Source: a virus. From it: a stretch of DNA of 36,234 bases. Location of the stretch: IMG/VR virus record IMGVR_UViG_3300042324_001133, positions 1-36,234 of that record; one strand, given 5' to 3'. Under the pieces are notes generated by a model. The model was given only the letters and a program-made list of their open reading frames with translations, ran no database searches and was not told where the DNA came from. Both the position numbers and the translations under genes were made by a program. Below, piece after piece: positions 16,807 to 24,538 of this stretch (positions within the stretch are counted from its first letter, which is position 1; the number at the start of each line of letters is the position of its first letter).

Positions 16807-17091
16807 ATGGCAAAGTTAAGTCGTGTAGGTGATACAAATCAGGAAGGTGGCGCAATAATGCGTGGTGCCGATACTGTATTTGCTAATGGAATTAAAGTTG
16901 GATTACATGTTAGTTCTATAACGCCACACGCTCCTTGGGCCAAAAAACCCCATCCACCTCATAAAGCGGCAACAACTACTGATGGTAGTCCAACTGTGTT
17001 TTGTGAAGGTGTACCAGTACTCAGAGTAGGGTCAGGAAACAGTTGCGGTCATAGTATCGTACAAGGTAGTCCTGATGTGTTTTGTCCATGA
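16807..17091 (+). CDS. PAAR-repeat tail-spike tip protein
   Basis: This 94-residue protein is predicted to form the sharp metal-bound cone on the baseplate central spike, as T4 gp5.4 does. The PAAR-like signatures are the N-terminal VGDTNQEGGAIMRGADTVFANG, then DGSPTVFCEGVPVLRVG and the final GHSIVQGSPDVFCP. Candidate metal ligands are H34, H41, H49, H52, C80, H82 and C93, consistent with one bound ion at the apex. Length is typical. It overlaps the next gene by four bases (ATGA), which places that gene with the baseplate or virion set. Confidence 0.9.
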   Translation: MAKLSRVGDTNQEGGAIMRGADTVFANGIKVGLHVSSITPHAPWAKKPHPPHKAATTTDGSPTVFCEGVPVLRVGSGNSCGHSIVQGSPDVFCP

Positions 17092-18167
17092 GCGATACAG
17101 GAAAACAAAGCCCATTAGGCGTTAATACATTAAGTTCATTATTACAAAATATTGGATTTAATATTAACCCTATAATGATTGATTATGTAGGTAGCAGTAA
17201 TAGCGTTACACAATACACACCTGGTAGTATTATTACTATCACTTGTTTATTACCGTTAACATATGCTATCAAAGATGCTTATACTAGAGGGCTAGTTAAT
17301 AGCACAACTTACAATAATCTAATTGCAATTGGATCGACCTCAATTCCCGGAATGGGTAATAGTCCTCCAACTACTTTTAATTGGACAGGATATCCCAATT
17401 GGGCTAGTAATTACACATATACTAATTCAGTAACACAATGGGGTTATACCAGATTATTTGCATTGCAAGCATATAATGAGTTTAACTATAATAGTGGGTT
17501 GTCATTGGGCCCAGATAAGTATCAAGATTTTCTATCTGGCTTCATGTCAAATTATAGTTTTATCGAATATAGTAATGATGCTATTTTAGCAGTAAATAAT
17601 TCACAAGACTTTTTAGATGGTACATATAGTAATATAGACGATCTAATTACAGGTGATATTACCGGGGTAAGTGTAGCAACTACTATATTTGGACAAGATT
17701 TAATTACTAGTGGTAAAGCAATTAGTCTACAATCTATTGCGACATTTGGTTTACCCAGTAATCTATTAATGACATTACAAAAAAACAATTGTATTACTTC
17801 TTCAGTAAGTCTTGCATTAATTGCTAGTGGTATATCAGTATCAGAATTGAGTGAGATAACATCATTAGCTGTACCTATATCTAAAGAACAAGAACGTAAA
17901 ATATACGGTGCATTTGGTATTATATTAGGACAAGATTTGAAAGATGTATTAGTGTCATTAAATTGTAAGACAGTTGGTTTGGAATCACTGGCTGATTTGT
18001 TAAGTCCAATAAAGTTGTTCCCTAATAGCTATAAAACCTTAACAGTTCCTGTGTACAATACAGTCGGTGGCAATGCTAATAGTAAAATATATTATCCTAT
18101 ATATGTTAATGACGGATTGAATAGTCAGTTAGGATCACCTACAGCGCAAAATGGAGTAGTAAATTAA
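17088..18167 (+). CDS. Large virion/baseplate-associated protein, N-terminal part (359 aa)
   Basis: I start it at the ATG at 17088, which overlaps the PAAR stop as ATGA; an in-frame TTG two codons earlier is unlikely. The sequence is rich in Ser/Asn/Thr with long loops and has helical modules (IYGAFGIILGQDLKDVLVSL, then SLADLLSPIKLFPNSYKTL). I do not recognise a domain, but with the next gene it resembles a single large structural protein seen beside PAAR genes in marine T4-like phages (from memory). It ends in a Ser/Gln/Asn-rich tail and overlaps the next ATG by one base. The split may be natural or a sequencing artefact; the junction gives no sign of lost homology. Confidence 0.7.
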   Translation: MSDTGKQSPLGVNTLSSLLQNIGFNINPIMIDYVGSSNSVTQYTPGSIITITCLLPLTYAIKDAYTRGLVNSTTYNNLIAIGSTSIPGMGNSPPTTFNWTGYPNWASNYTYTNSVTQWGYTRLFALQAYNEFNYNSGLSLGPDKYQDFLSGFMSNYSFIEYSNDAILAVNNSQDFLDGTYSNIDDLITGDITGVSVATTIFGQDLITSGKAISLQSIATFGLPSNLLMTLQKNNCITSSVSLALIASGISVSELSEITSLAVPISKEQERKIYGAFGIILGQDLKDVLVSLNCKTVGLESLADLLSPIKLFPNSYKTLTVPVYNTVGGNANSKIYYPIYVNDGLNSQLGSPTAQNGVVN

Positions 18168-19972
18168 TGGCTGGCTTCTTTCAAAATCTCAGATTAGTAT
18201 CAGAGCGTAATGATATGGATGCTCCAGCTAGCACTGCATATGAAACTACCACACCTAGTACAAATGTTGCACAATCTAGTACTGAACAGATAACACCTGA
18301 GGGCACGCAATCTAACGTCTTAACTATACAACCCATACCACAAGGGTTTGGTGCATATTTAGATGGTATATTACCACCTGATATTGCCAAAGCAGCCGGC
18401 GCATTTAGTGTATCAATGCAACAGATTAAAAATATTTCAAGTGTACCTATTGAAAAGTTTGCACAAGTAGTTAACAGTTTAGAAACAACTAAAGGATTAA
18501 ATGTTAATGGTACTAGCGTTCCCACTGATACATCATTAGCAAGTCAAGGCTTAGCATTAATTGCATTAGGTAATGGACCATTTGGTACATACACCATGAG
18601 TAATTTTTTAGGATGTATGAGTGGATTACCTTATCTTGGTATTAATATTCGTCAGCTTATACAACAGTTAGAAACACCTACTTTGTATAATATATATAAA
18701 AATCTATATTTAGCGGTTACTTGGTCTGCGGCTCAAGTAACAGTTGACTATGATACAGAGGTAATAGAATCACCTCCGAGCGTTTTTACTACATATTACA
18801 CTGTGACCGGAGTGACTGTGGATAACGAAGGAGGTGGATACGGTATTAACGGGGCATTAGCACCTACTATTACTATTACCAATAGTGGCGGAGCATCAGC
18901 CGTAGCTTTAATAGGAACAACTTACACTGATATTGGATTTAATGGTTCTGGAAACTACGGCAGAGTTACCGGCGTTGCCTTTACTCCAGGCACTGCAACA
19001 ACTTCTGTCCCGTCAGTAACTATACAGACCCCCCCGATAACTTATGGTAGTACCACTAACCAGCCGGCTGGTACTACAGGTTGGCCTGGAATGAATACTG
19101 CTGTCCAACTTTACATTGATGCCGCAAATGCAGAGATACAAGTTATAAAAAATGCTCAGCCAGCCAGAGCACAACAATTAATTACTAATTGGGAAAATAC
19201 CGGACGATTGTTGACAGTGGAACAACGTGCTATTGCAACAGGAATGGCTTTACAAGTACCTTTAGCTGACCCTGCAATTGATAGAGAACCCACATTAGCT
19301 GGTTATCCTACAACACAATATTCTTTTGTAGATAGTATTCCTAGATATGCTACATTTACACAACCGCATATGTATTCACAAACATTAGAAGCTATTTCTA
19401 ATTTAAATACTGTTGGCGGTAGAAGTCTTGTAGCTATGTTGCGTGAAGCACGTAATCAGGCTAGATTGCAAGAAGCAGGAATTCCTTTAGATAACAATAT
19501 AGAAAACAAATTAACTAAAACACAAGAAGCAGAGCTAATAGGAAATGGTATATTACCTAATTCAGTACCTGCCTCTAATGGACTTATTCCTTACCCAACG
19601 CCCGCACCTTCTACTAATGGAACTTTTGTTGATACTGTGCCTGCAACATTATCAACAGAGTTGGGCAATACTGATCCGTATGGTTATTATAACCCAACTA
19701 ATGAGCGTTACTATAATACTAATAATAATTATTTAGGAAGCGGTCAAACCAATAATATTGGTCAAATCAATGTCGGTGGTGTTGGTCAATTAGTAGACAT
19801 AGGTGAAGCAATTGAACCAGGCAGTTTTGCTGGTTCAAGATATAGCAATTTAATATCACCTGAACTATCGGTAATATATGCGTCTGACATTTTATTACCT
19901 GCAACTTATTCTGTACAAGAAGCAATAGACGAAGTAATTCGTTGTAATTGCGATTGTTGGGATAACATTTAA
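18167..19972 (+). CDS. Large virion/baseplate-associated protein, C-terminal part (601 aa)
   Basis: The first 60 residues are low complexity (Thr/Ser/Gln). Residues about 60-195 form a helical conserved block (DGILPPDIAKAAGAF, SVSMQQIKNI, PIEKFAQVV, GTYTMSNFLGCMSGLPYLG). Residues about 210-290 form a Gly/Thr strand-rich insert (VTVDNEGGGYGINGALAPTI) that is more GC-rich and resembles repeat modules found in other phage fibre proteins. A helical stretch, a Pro/Asn/Tyr-rich linker and a Cys-rich end (RCNCDCWDNI) follow. It appears to continue the protein encoded just upstream. Virion location is inferred from the PAAR neighbour and composition. No enzymatic motif is seen. Confidence 0.7.
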   Translation: MAGFFQNLRLVSERNDMDAPASTAYETTTPSTNVAQSSTEQITPEGTQSNVLTIQPIPQGFGAYLDGILPPDIAKAAGAFSVSMQQIKNISSVPIEKFAQVVNSLETTKGLNVNGTSVPTDTSLASQGLALIALGNGPFGTYTMSNFLGCMSGLPYLGINIRQLIQQLETPTLYNIYKNLYLAVTWSAAQVTVDYDTEVIESPPSVFTTYYTVTGVTVDNEGGGYGINGALAPTITITNSGGASAVALIGTTYTDIGFNGSGNYGRVTGVAFTPGTATTSVPSVTIQTPPITYGSTTNQPAGTTGWPGMNTAVQLYIDAANAEIQVIKNAQPARAQQLITNWENTGRLLTVEQRAIATGMALQVPLADPAIDREPTLAGYPTTQYSFVDSIPRYATFTQPHMYSQTLEAISNLNTVGGRSLVAMLREARNQARLQEAGIPLDNNIENKLTKTQEAELIGNGILPNSVPASNGLIPYPTPAPSTNGTFVDTVPATLSTELGNTDPYGYYNPTNERYYNTNNNYLGSGQTNNIGQINVGGVGQLVDIGEAIEPGSFAGSRYSNLISPELSVIYASDILLPATYSVQEAIDEVIRCNCDCWDNI

Positions 19973-19989
19973 ATCTCGTCATACGAGAT
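19973..19989 (+). other. Short intergenic hairpin
   Basis: ATCTCGT, loop CAT, ACGAGAT form a perfect 7-bp stem directly after the structural gene stop and 18 nt before the SleB-type hydrolase ATG. There is no T-run, so it is a poor terminator; it may be a 3'-end stabiliser or processing site. Confidence 0.5.
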
Positions 19990-20007
19990 AAACAAAAAGG
20001 ATAAATT

Positions 20008-20601
20008 ATGAATCTAAGCCAACCTATTAAAATTTTAATAGCATTAATATTTGTAACAGTGGTTCTAACTTTTGACAAATTGACAACATCAACAGAACCT
20101 AAACCTGTAGAAGAACCCAAAGTTGCAAAAACGGTAGATCCAAAGCAATTAACATGTATGGCTAAGAATATATTTTATGAAGCAGGTAGTGAATCATTAA
20201 ATGGGCAAGCGGCAGTAGCACGTGTGGTAATGAATAGAATAGCACATGGTTTTGGCAAAGATCCCTGCGCCGTAATATATCAAACATCATATGTAGATAA
20301 ACTTATAGACGATGAAATACAAAAAGTAAAACTATGTCAGTTTAGTTGGGTATGTGAGGGAAAAAGTGAGCCAAATAAAAACAGCACAAGATATAAACAA
20401 GCAGAACAAGTAGCATATGATGTGCTAGCACATGATGCATATACTGATGTAGTGCCAAAATCAACACTATTTTTTCATAATTTAAGTGTAGATCCATTAT
20501 GGCCTTATAAACAAGTAGCAAAGATTGGCAATCACATATTCTATAGTAAGGCTAAAAAGCCTACCCAAAAGATTATAGTTAAATCAGAAAATGATATATA
20601 A
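20008..20601 (+). CDS. SleB-type cell-wall hydrolase (probable endolysin)
   Basis: This 197-residue protein has an N-terminal hydrophobic segment (residues 7-21, IKILIALIFVTVVLT) that could be a signal anchor. A polar linker and a Hydrolase_2/SleB domain follow from about 47. The proposed catalytic Glu is E58 in KNIFYEAGSES; GQAAVARVVMNR, VCEGKS and the late GNHIFY motif complete the family pattern. SleB-like enzymes are lytic transglycosylases that cut peptidoglycan glycan strands. A membrane anchor is compatible with a SAR-type endolysin that is exported and later released, though that is inference. SD AAAAGGATAAATT is good. It lies next to virion genes, so a virion-associated lytic role is the alternative. 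Confidence 0.88.
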   Translation: MNLSQPIKILIALIFVTVVLTFDKLTTSTEPKPVEEPKVAKTVDPKQLTCMAKNIFYEAGSESLNGQAAVARVVMNRIAHGFGKDPCAVIYQTSYVDKLIDDEIQKVKLCQFSWVCEGKSEPNKNSTRYKQAEQVAYDVLAHDAYTDVVPKSTLFFHNLSVDPLWPYKQVAKIGNHIFYSKAKKPTQKIIVKSENDI

Positions 20602-20607
20602 TATCTA

Positions 20608-21084
20608 ATGTCAGATAAATCAAATTCAGCAAATGGTGTTAGTAGTTATGATTCCACCACTACTGGATCATTGATACATTTTTTTAATCGTAATGTAACA
20701 CCTTATCCCACAGAAAGTAGTGGGCCCAAGTTTGATTTAGTTCCTGTAGAAAAGCATAAGGACATTATGCTTAATGTTGCTAGACTACATGCTAAACAAG
20801 AATATGATAGAATCATGGAACTAGTAACTGTATTACAGAAACAAGCAGAACAAATTAAACATAGATTAGATTTGACTGATATGGTACATGCCGCTAAGTA
20901 TGATTTTCAATTAGCAAATGGTAATATTTATTGGTTGTTATATGACCACAGAAAACAATTTACTAGATTGAGTATTCACGGACCCAATGATTGGTCTGGT
21001 AGTAAGCCAGAAGATTATGAATACTTAGCAAGAGTTAAATGGTTGGGTGATCACACTTGGATAGAGGTAGAAGATGATAAGTAG
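20608..21084 (+). CDS. DUF2452-like conserved protein
   Basis: This is a 158-residue protein. After a Ser-rich start, it has the segment PYPTESSGPKFDLVPVEKHK, then a long helix (KDIMLNVARLHAKQEYDRIM, QKQAEQIKHRLDL). A strand-rich C-terminal part follows (YWLLYDHRKQFTRLSIHGPN, DWSGSKPEDYEYLARVKWLG). I recognise this as the DUF2452 type, which has no known function and also occurs in bacteria. It starts 6 nt after the hydrolase stop and overlaps the next gene by 11 nt. It could act with its neighbours in late assembly, but no motif shows this. Confidence 0.72.
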   Translation: MSDKSNSANGVSSYDSTTTGSLIHFFNRNVTPYPTESSGPKFDLVPVEKHKDIMLNVARLHAKQEYDRIMELVTVLQKQAEQIKHRLDLTDMVHAAKYDFQLANGNIYWLLYDHRKQFTRLSIHGPNDWSGSKPEDYEYLARVKWLGDHTWIEVEDDK

Positions 21085-21640
21085 TAGTCCAGAACGTCAT
21101 ACATTTCAACTTGAAGGTGCAAAGAAACGTGCAGAAGAAGATGGAAAAGAACTTCCTGAAATTTATACTAACATGTGGAAATCAGCCAAAGAACAAGATG
21201 AAGCTAACATAGTAGATCCTGAGTGGCAAAAAGATAACATGGAGTATGATTTACGTAGTACTCAATGGATAATAGACAAAGTTAAGGGTGATGATGTTTA
21301 CGCCCAACATCTTTATGCTTCAATGTGTAACAACGATTTTACTAAGAATGATGTATGGCCTATATTAACTGAGAAACGTTGGAGTTGTAGTTGGAGACAT
21401 GCTGGTGGTATTATTGCCGACATGCAAGAAAAGGGTGATTACATTGATTGGTATTGTTCTGGTATTAGAGATAATAAAATACTAGATGATGATGAATATC
21501 AAGCATTAACTAAAGAACAACAAGAATATTACATACAATGTAAGAAGTTTGTTCCTGAAAGTGTTGTAACCGGCGAGATACGAGAAGATTTATTAAAATT
21601 AGGCTGGATAGTAGTAGATAATGAGCCTGAAGCATACTAA
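21074..21640 (+). CDS. Conserved phage-type hypothetical protein (188 aa)
   Basis: I do not recognise a named family. The protein is acidic with many Trp/Tyr/Asp residues. The first third is helical (AKKRAEEDGKELPEIYTNMW). The middle has a Trp/Cys-rich core (KRWSCSWRHAGGIIADMQEK), followed by DYIDWYCSGIRDN, and the end is acidic. The late SVVTGEIREDLLKLGW segment suggests a helix-strand finish. It overlaps the upstream gene by 11 nt and probably belongs to the same transcript. A weak octamer (ACTAAATA, 21636-21643) at its stop may start the next transcript. Confidence 0.62.
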   Translation: MISSSPERHTFQLEGAKKRAEEDGKELPEIYTNMWKSAKEQDEANIVDPEWQKDNMEYDLRSTQWIIDKVKGDDVYAQHLYASMCNNDFTKNDVWPILTEKRWSCSWRHAGGIIADMQEKGDYIDWYCSGIRDNKILDDDEYQALTKEQQEYYIQCKKFVPESVVTGEIREDLLKLGWIVVDNEPEAY

Positions 21641-21667
21641 ATACAATACATATAAGGAGAATATATC

Positions 21668-21784
21668 ATGTTAGAAACATTATTTTGGTTAGTACTAGGT
21701 GCATTTATTGGTTGGAATTTCCCTCAACCTCAGTTTGCAAAGAACATACAAGCAAAAATATTCACTATTTTTAAGAAGGATTAA
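21668..21784 (+). CDS. Small single-span membrane protein (38 aa)
   Basis: An ORF of 38 codons, MLETLFWLVLGAFIGWNFPQ followed by a basic tail ending FKKD. Residues 2-17 are a hydrophobic span with a small-residue face (GAFIG). The ribosome site TAAGGAGA upstream of the ATG is strong, and the stop is 4 nt from the next start. Tiny membrane proteins of this kind are common in T4-like phages; holin-related or membrane-scaffold roles are possible but unproven. Confidence 0.75.
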   Translation: MLETLFWLVLGAFIGWNFPQPQFAKNIQAKIFTIFKKD

Positions 21785-21788
21785 TATA

Positions 21789-22185
21789 ATGGCATATTCA
21801 GATAAAGTAGTTGACCACTACGAAAACCCACGAAATGTGGGAACTTTTGATAAGGAGGACACGCACGTTGGGACTGGTATGGTAGGAGCCCCGGCGTGTG
21901 GTTGTTGGAGATGTAATGAAACTCCAAATAAAAGTAAATAAAGAAACAGGAATTATAACAGATGCCAAATTTAAAACATATGGGTGTGGGTCGGCAATTG
22001 CTTCTTCAAGTCTTGTCACAGACTGGGTCAAGGGTAAAACATTGGATGAAGCAACATCCATTAAAAACTCCCATATTGCCGAAGAACTCAGCCTCCCCCC
22101 AGTCAAAATCCACTGCAGTATCCTCGCCGAAGACGCCATCAAAGCCGCAGTAGAAGATTATAGAAAGAGATATAATGGCCAATGA
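21789..22185 (+). pseudogene. iscU: Fe-S cluster scaffold IscU, frameshifted
   Basis: The first frame (ATG at 21789) gives MAYSDKVVDHYENPRNVGTF and MVGAPACG, then leaves the family and stops at 21941. From 21907 the other frame continues GDVMKLQIKVN, YGCGSAIASSSLVTDWVKGK and LPPVKIHCSILAEDAIKAA to 22185. Together they give the complete proteobacterial IscU with its cluster ligands: Cys in GAPACG, the following Asp, Cys in YGCGS, and His-Cys in KIHC. Seven extra bases (21900-21906, GGTTGTT) cause the shift. The 3' part is markedly C-rich (for example CCTCCCCCC near 22090), unlike the flanks, which suggests recent transfer from a host. A GTG at 21898 with AGGAG upstream could start the second part separately. 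A recoding event, a dead gene or a read error are all possible. Confidence 0.8.
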
Positions 22186-22477
22186 ATTAGCAAAATTTTT
22201 AAACTCACAACGCCGTCATCGGGATGAACTAGCAGTTAAGAAACAAGTTAAGATAGCAAAAGCACACGGATTAACTACGAAAGATAAAGTAGTAAAAGAA
22301 CCTCATCGTTTAGCAAAACATCATGTTATGGATTGTGGTAACTCACAATGTCCCTTATGCGGAAACCCACGTAGGACACACAAAGATACATTAACAGCAC
22401 AAGAGAAACGATTATATCAGGATGTTGAAAAAACAACAGATAAACACAGTAATGGTTTAATACCAACTGAAAATTAA
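22175..22477 (+). CDS. Cys-rich small conserved protein (100 aa)
   Basis: The N-terminus is basic and helical (FLNSQRRHRDELAVKKQVKI). A compact C-x4-C-x2-C element (C54, C59, C62; MDCGNSQCPLCGNPRR) may bind zinc or iron together with nearby histidines. The acidic C-terminus is helical. It overlaps the iscU end by 11 nt and starts at ATG with AGAAAGAGATATA upstream. The CPLCGNPR motif recurs in small uncharacterised proteins of phages and bacteria. No function can be assigned; its place between iscU and rubrerythrin makes a metal-related role plausible. Confidence 0.68.
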   Translation: MANELAKFLNSQRRHRDELAVKKQVKIAKAHGLTTKDKVVKEPHRLAKHHVMDCGNSQCPLCGNPRRTHKDTLTAQEKRLYQDVEKTTDKHSNGLIPTEN

Positions 22478-22498
22478 TAGACACACAAAGGAGAAACT

Positions 22499-22963
22499 AT
22501 GTCAGAAACTATAACTAGCCTACAAGGGGCACTAGCCGGCGAAAGCCAGGCACATGTAAAATATAAATATTTTGCAAAAATTGCACGTGCTGAAGGGCAT
22601 GAAGATATTGCAAAACATTTTGAGCATACAGCAGACCAAGAACTATTACACGCTTGGGGTCATTTAGAATTGCTTATTAAGAAACCAGATACTAAACAAT
22701 GTTTAGAGATGGCAATTGAGGGTGAGACTTATGAGTTTCAAGTCATGTACCCTGAGTTCCGTGAGATTGCAGAATTTGAAGGTAATTTACTTGCGGCAAA
22801 TGAAGCACAACATCAGATTGAAGAATCACAGCGTCATGCTAGTGAGTTCCAAGAGATACTAAAAAAAGCTGAAAAGCGTTTTGCGGCACTTGCTAGAGTA
22901 GAGAAGCGCCATGCTGAAGCATATCAAGCTAAACTTGATGAACTAACAAAGGGAGCAGTATAA
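22499..22963 (+). CDS. Rubrerythrin (diiron domain only)
   Basis: This 154-residue ferritin-like four-helix protein has rubrerythrin-type ligands: E15 (GESQAHVKY), E48-x-x-H51 (DQELLHAW), glutamates in EGETYEFQVMYPEF (74-87) and E135-x-x-H138 (VEKRHAEAY). Rubrerythrins reduce hydrogen peroxide using electrons from rubredoxin. Typical family members are about 190 residues because a rubredoxin domain is fused at the C-terminus; here that domain is missing and is encoded by the next, overlapping ORF (TAATG). SD AAAGGAGAAACT is strong. An oxidative-stress role during infection is inferred. Nearby iron genes make an iron-handling role also plausible. Confidence 0.93.
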   Translation: MSETITSLQGALAGESQAHVKYKYFAKIARAEGHEDIAKHFEHTADQELLHAWGHLELLIKKPDTKQCLEMAIEGETYEFQVMYPEFREIAEFEGNLLAANEAQHQIEESQRHASEFQEILKKAEKRFAALARVEKRHAEAYQAKLDELTKGAV

Positions 22964-23091
22964 TGGATCATGTATGTGTAATTTGTGGCCATGTCCACAA
23001 TGAAGAAACAGAAGGAAAATGGGATGAATTACCAGAAGATTTTCCTTGCCCAGAGTGCGGTGGTTTTAAAGTTGATTACGAAACTATTTAA
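22963..23091 (+). CDS. Stand-alone rubredoxin-like protein (42 aa)
   Basis: This ORF of 42 codons starts at the A of the rubrerythrin TAA (TAATG) and encodes MDHVCVICGHVHN, then KWDELPEDFPCPECGG. Two Cys pairs (C5-x2-C8 and C29-x2-C32) form the Fe(SCys)4 site of the short rubredoxin domain that normally ends rubrerythrins. The partner order and overlap show that an ancestral fused gene has been split by a stop/start, or that the domains are ancestrally separate. Its likely role is electron delivery to the rubrerythrin upstream. The 139 nt after it hold no gene. Confidence 0.9.
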   Translation: MDHVCVICGHVHNEETEGKWDELPEDFPCPECGGFKVDYETI

Positions 23092-23207
23092 ATTAGATTT
23101 TAATATTGGCCATACGATTGATAATTAGTAATTGTTATAAAAAATATTTAGAGGGTATATTAGACTATCTAGATCAAACGGATTTGATATTGAATTTGTT
23201 ATTTTGT

Positions 23208-23215
23208 GATAAATA
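23208..23215 (+). promoter_or_regulatory. T4-type late promoter octamer (GATAAATA)
   Basis: GATAAATA lies 15 nt before the ATG at 23231, with AAAGGA between it and the start. The 116 nt before it (23092-23207) show no gene and no clear terminator. Confidence 0.55.
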
Positions 23216-23230
23216 ATCAAAAGGATTATT

Positions 23231-23767
23231 ATGTTGACAACCGAAACTAAAAACTTAGCTGAGATTAAGATAATTATAGCTGATTTATTGACAAACCCAA
23301 TTAATCAAGGATTAACAGTTGGTATTGTGGATCCAACCGATTATCAGAATATTACGGGATTGGAGAATCTTGCTGACTCGGCCAACTATAGTCATGTGTA
23401 TTTTGTCGGTAAAGTAAATGATGAAATTGTTTCTATTTCTGCCGCAGGCAAATTTATTGATCCAACTACACAAAGAGTTAAAATTTTACATAGACTAAAC
23501 TATGTAAGACCTGATCTTCTTAAAAAAAACATAGGTTCATATTTGCTAAAGCAAAAAGCTGATTATTTTCAAAACAATAATTGGAACGAAGATGAGGATA
23601 CAATTCATTTTGCTTATACTTTAATTGATAATGAAGAAGATTTCTTTTCTATTTTAAAATGGGATTTATATACTGTAAATGAACACACTAATCAAGTATA
23701 CGTAGGTTATAAGACAAGATGGGGACAGTATAAAACTATTTTAGATTCTGTTATAGAAATAGTGTAA
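23231..23767 (+). CDS. GNAT-like acetyltransferase (tentative)
   Basis: This 178-residue protein has a GNAT-like layout. Strands with VYFVGKVNDEIVSISAAGKF are followed by ILHRLNYVRPDLLKKNIGSY, in which the basic-Gly stretch could bind the acetyl-CoA pyrophosphate before a helix (LLKQKADYF). A C-terminal WDLYTVNEHTNQVYVGY strand pair follows. The classic Q/R-x-x-G-x-G/A loop is imperfect (KKNIGS), so the call is tentative. It is a monocistronic unit between a late promoter at 23208 and a strong terminator at 23782. The target is unknown. Confidence 0.5.
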   Translation: MLTTETKNLAEIKIIIADLLTNPINQGLTVGIVDPTDYQNITGLENLADSANYSHVYFVGKVNDEIVSISAAGKFIDPTTQRVKILHRLNYVRPDLLKKNIGSYLLKQKADYFQNNNWNEDEDTIHFAYTLIDNEEDFFSILKWDLYTVNEHTNQVYVGYKTRWGQYKTILDSVIEIV

Positions 23768-23781
23768 TTTGCATCACTTAT

Positions 23782-23810
23782 AAAAAAGACCCAATATTGG
23801 GTCTTTTTTT
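23782..23810 (+). terminator. Bidirectional rho-independent terminator
   Basis: A perfect palindrome, AAAAAAGACCCAAT mirrored as ATTGGGTCTTTTTT, is followed by one more T. The stem GACCCAAT/ATTGGGTC is GC-containing, the T-run is seven long, and the matching A-run makes it work on both strands. It isolates the gene at 23231 from the island downstream. Confidence 0.92.
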
Positions 23811-23828
23811 AATCCTAAAAACAAAATT

Positions 23829-23836
23829 AATAAATA
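23829..23836 (+). promoter_or_regulatory. Late-promoter octamer (AATAAATA)
   Basis: AATAAATA lies just after the terminator and 24 nt before the ATG at 23861, with TTAAGGAAAAAT as the ribosome site. It would start the plus-strand island operon. Confidence 0.5.
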
Positions 23837-23860
23837 GACATAGAATAATTAAGGAAAAAT

Positions 23861-24538
23861 ATGAATTTAGCAAATGTAGGATATTACATTCCTGACGTTC
23901 CTGCTCTATACCCAAACGATATGGAAAAGTTTTGGGATATGTGGAATAACAACAAAGAATTGCTAACCAAAACTAAAAAAGATAACGTTGAAAATAGTGC
24001 AGGGAATGACTTAAAAACTTTATACGAAGATGCAAACTTTGAAGGAATGATTACGTATCTAAAAAATGACAACTACCTAAGAGGTAGTACATGGAAACAC
24101 AACATAATTTTGGAGCCTAGTATTTGGCATCCTTATGTTGAAGCATTGGAAGAAAGAATGCCGTGGTATGAGTGTCACTCTGTTATTCTCTGGGCAGCCA
24201 TCAAGCCCGTACTATATCATATAGATCCTAGTCCACTATGGCCAGGTCCGTGTGCAATTAGAAGTTTAATATATGATGATAACCCCAGCCCAACATTTAA
24301 ATTGAGACATGGAAAAAACGGTGAAGAACAACATGTCCCTTATAATAAAGAGAGAAATACTTTTGCGTTCAACAATATGAATTTTTATCACGGTGCAGAT
24401 TACAATCCTAAGCACTATAAAATTTTAATGAAAAGTTTTGGTAAAATAAAATCAGCCGAATTGTTGAAAAAACAGATCATGGAAACAAAAGAAAAGAATA
24501 TGCCTATCTGGGAAGTGAAGGATTCTGTAAATGAGTGA
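23861..24538 (+). CDS. Predicted 2OG-Fe/aspartyl-hydroxylase-like oxygenase A
   Basis: This 225-residue protein has a double-stranded beta-helix pattern: H120-x-D122 (VLYHIDPSP), then CAIRSLIYDDNPSPTFKLRH, the distal H177 (NFYHGADY) and K187 in KILMKS in place of the usual Arg. The N-terminal 100 residues are helical and Trp-rich. Spacing and the 'NTFAFNNMNFYHGA' motif recall cupin-like asparaginyl/aspartyl hydroxylases, but the family is not certain. It overlaps the next gene by 8 nt, and the two are clear paralogs with the same iron-site order. The pair likely arose by tandem duplication and then diverged in substrate. Confidence 0.7.
   Translation: MNLANVGYYIPDVPALYPNDMEKFWDMWNNNKELLTKTKKDNVENSAGNDLKTLYEDANFEGMITYLKNDNYLRGSTWKHNIILEPSIWHPYVEALEERMPWYECHSVILWAAIKPVLYHIDPSPLWPGPCAIRSLIYDDNPSPTFKLRHGKNGEEQHVPYNKERNTFAFNNMNFYHGADYNPKHYKILMKSFGKIKSAELLKKQIMETKEKNMPIWEVKDSVNE

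Noticed and set aside
21636-21643. ACTAAATA considered as a late promoter for the small membrane protein
   Set aside because: It differs from the octamer at two positions and overlaps a stop codon (TAC-TAA); in such AT-rich DNA this is not strong enough to list as a promoter.
22963-23091. Rubredoxin ORF considered as a chance frame because of its short length
   Set aside because: It has both Cys pairs with correct spacing, the typical acidic middle and a TAATG overlap with rubrerythrin, so it is kept as a gene.
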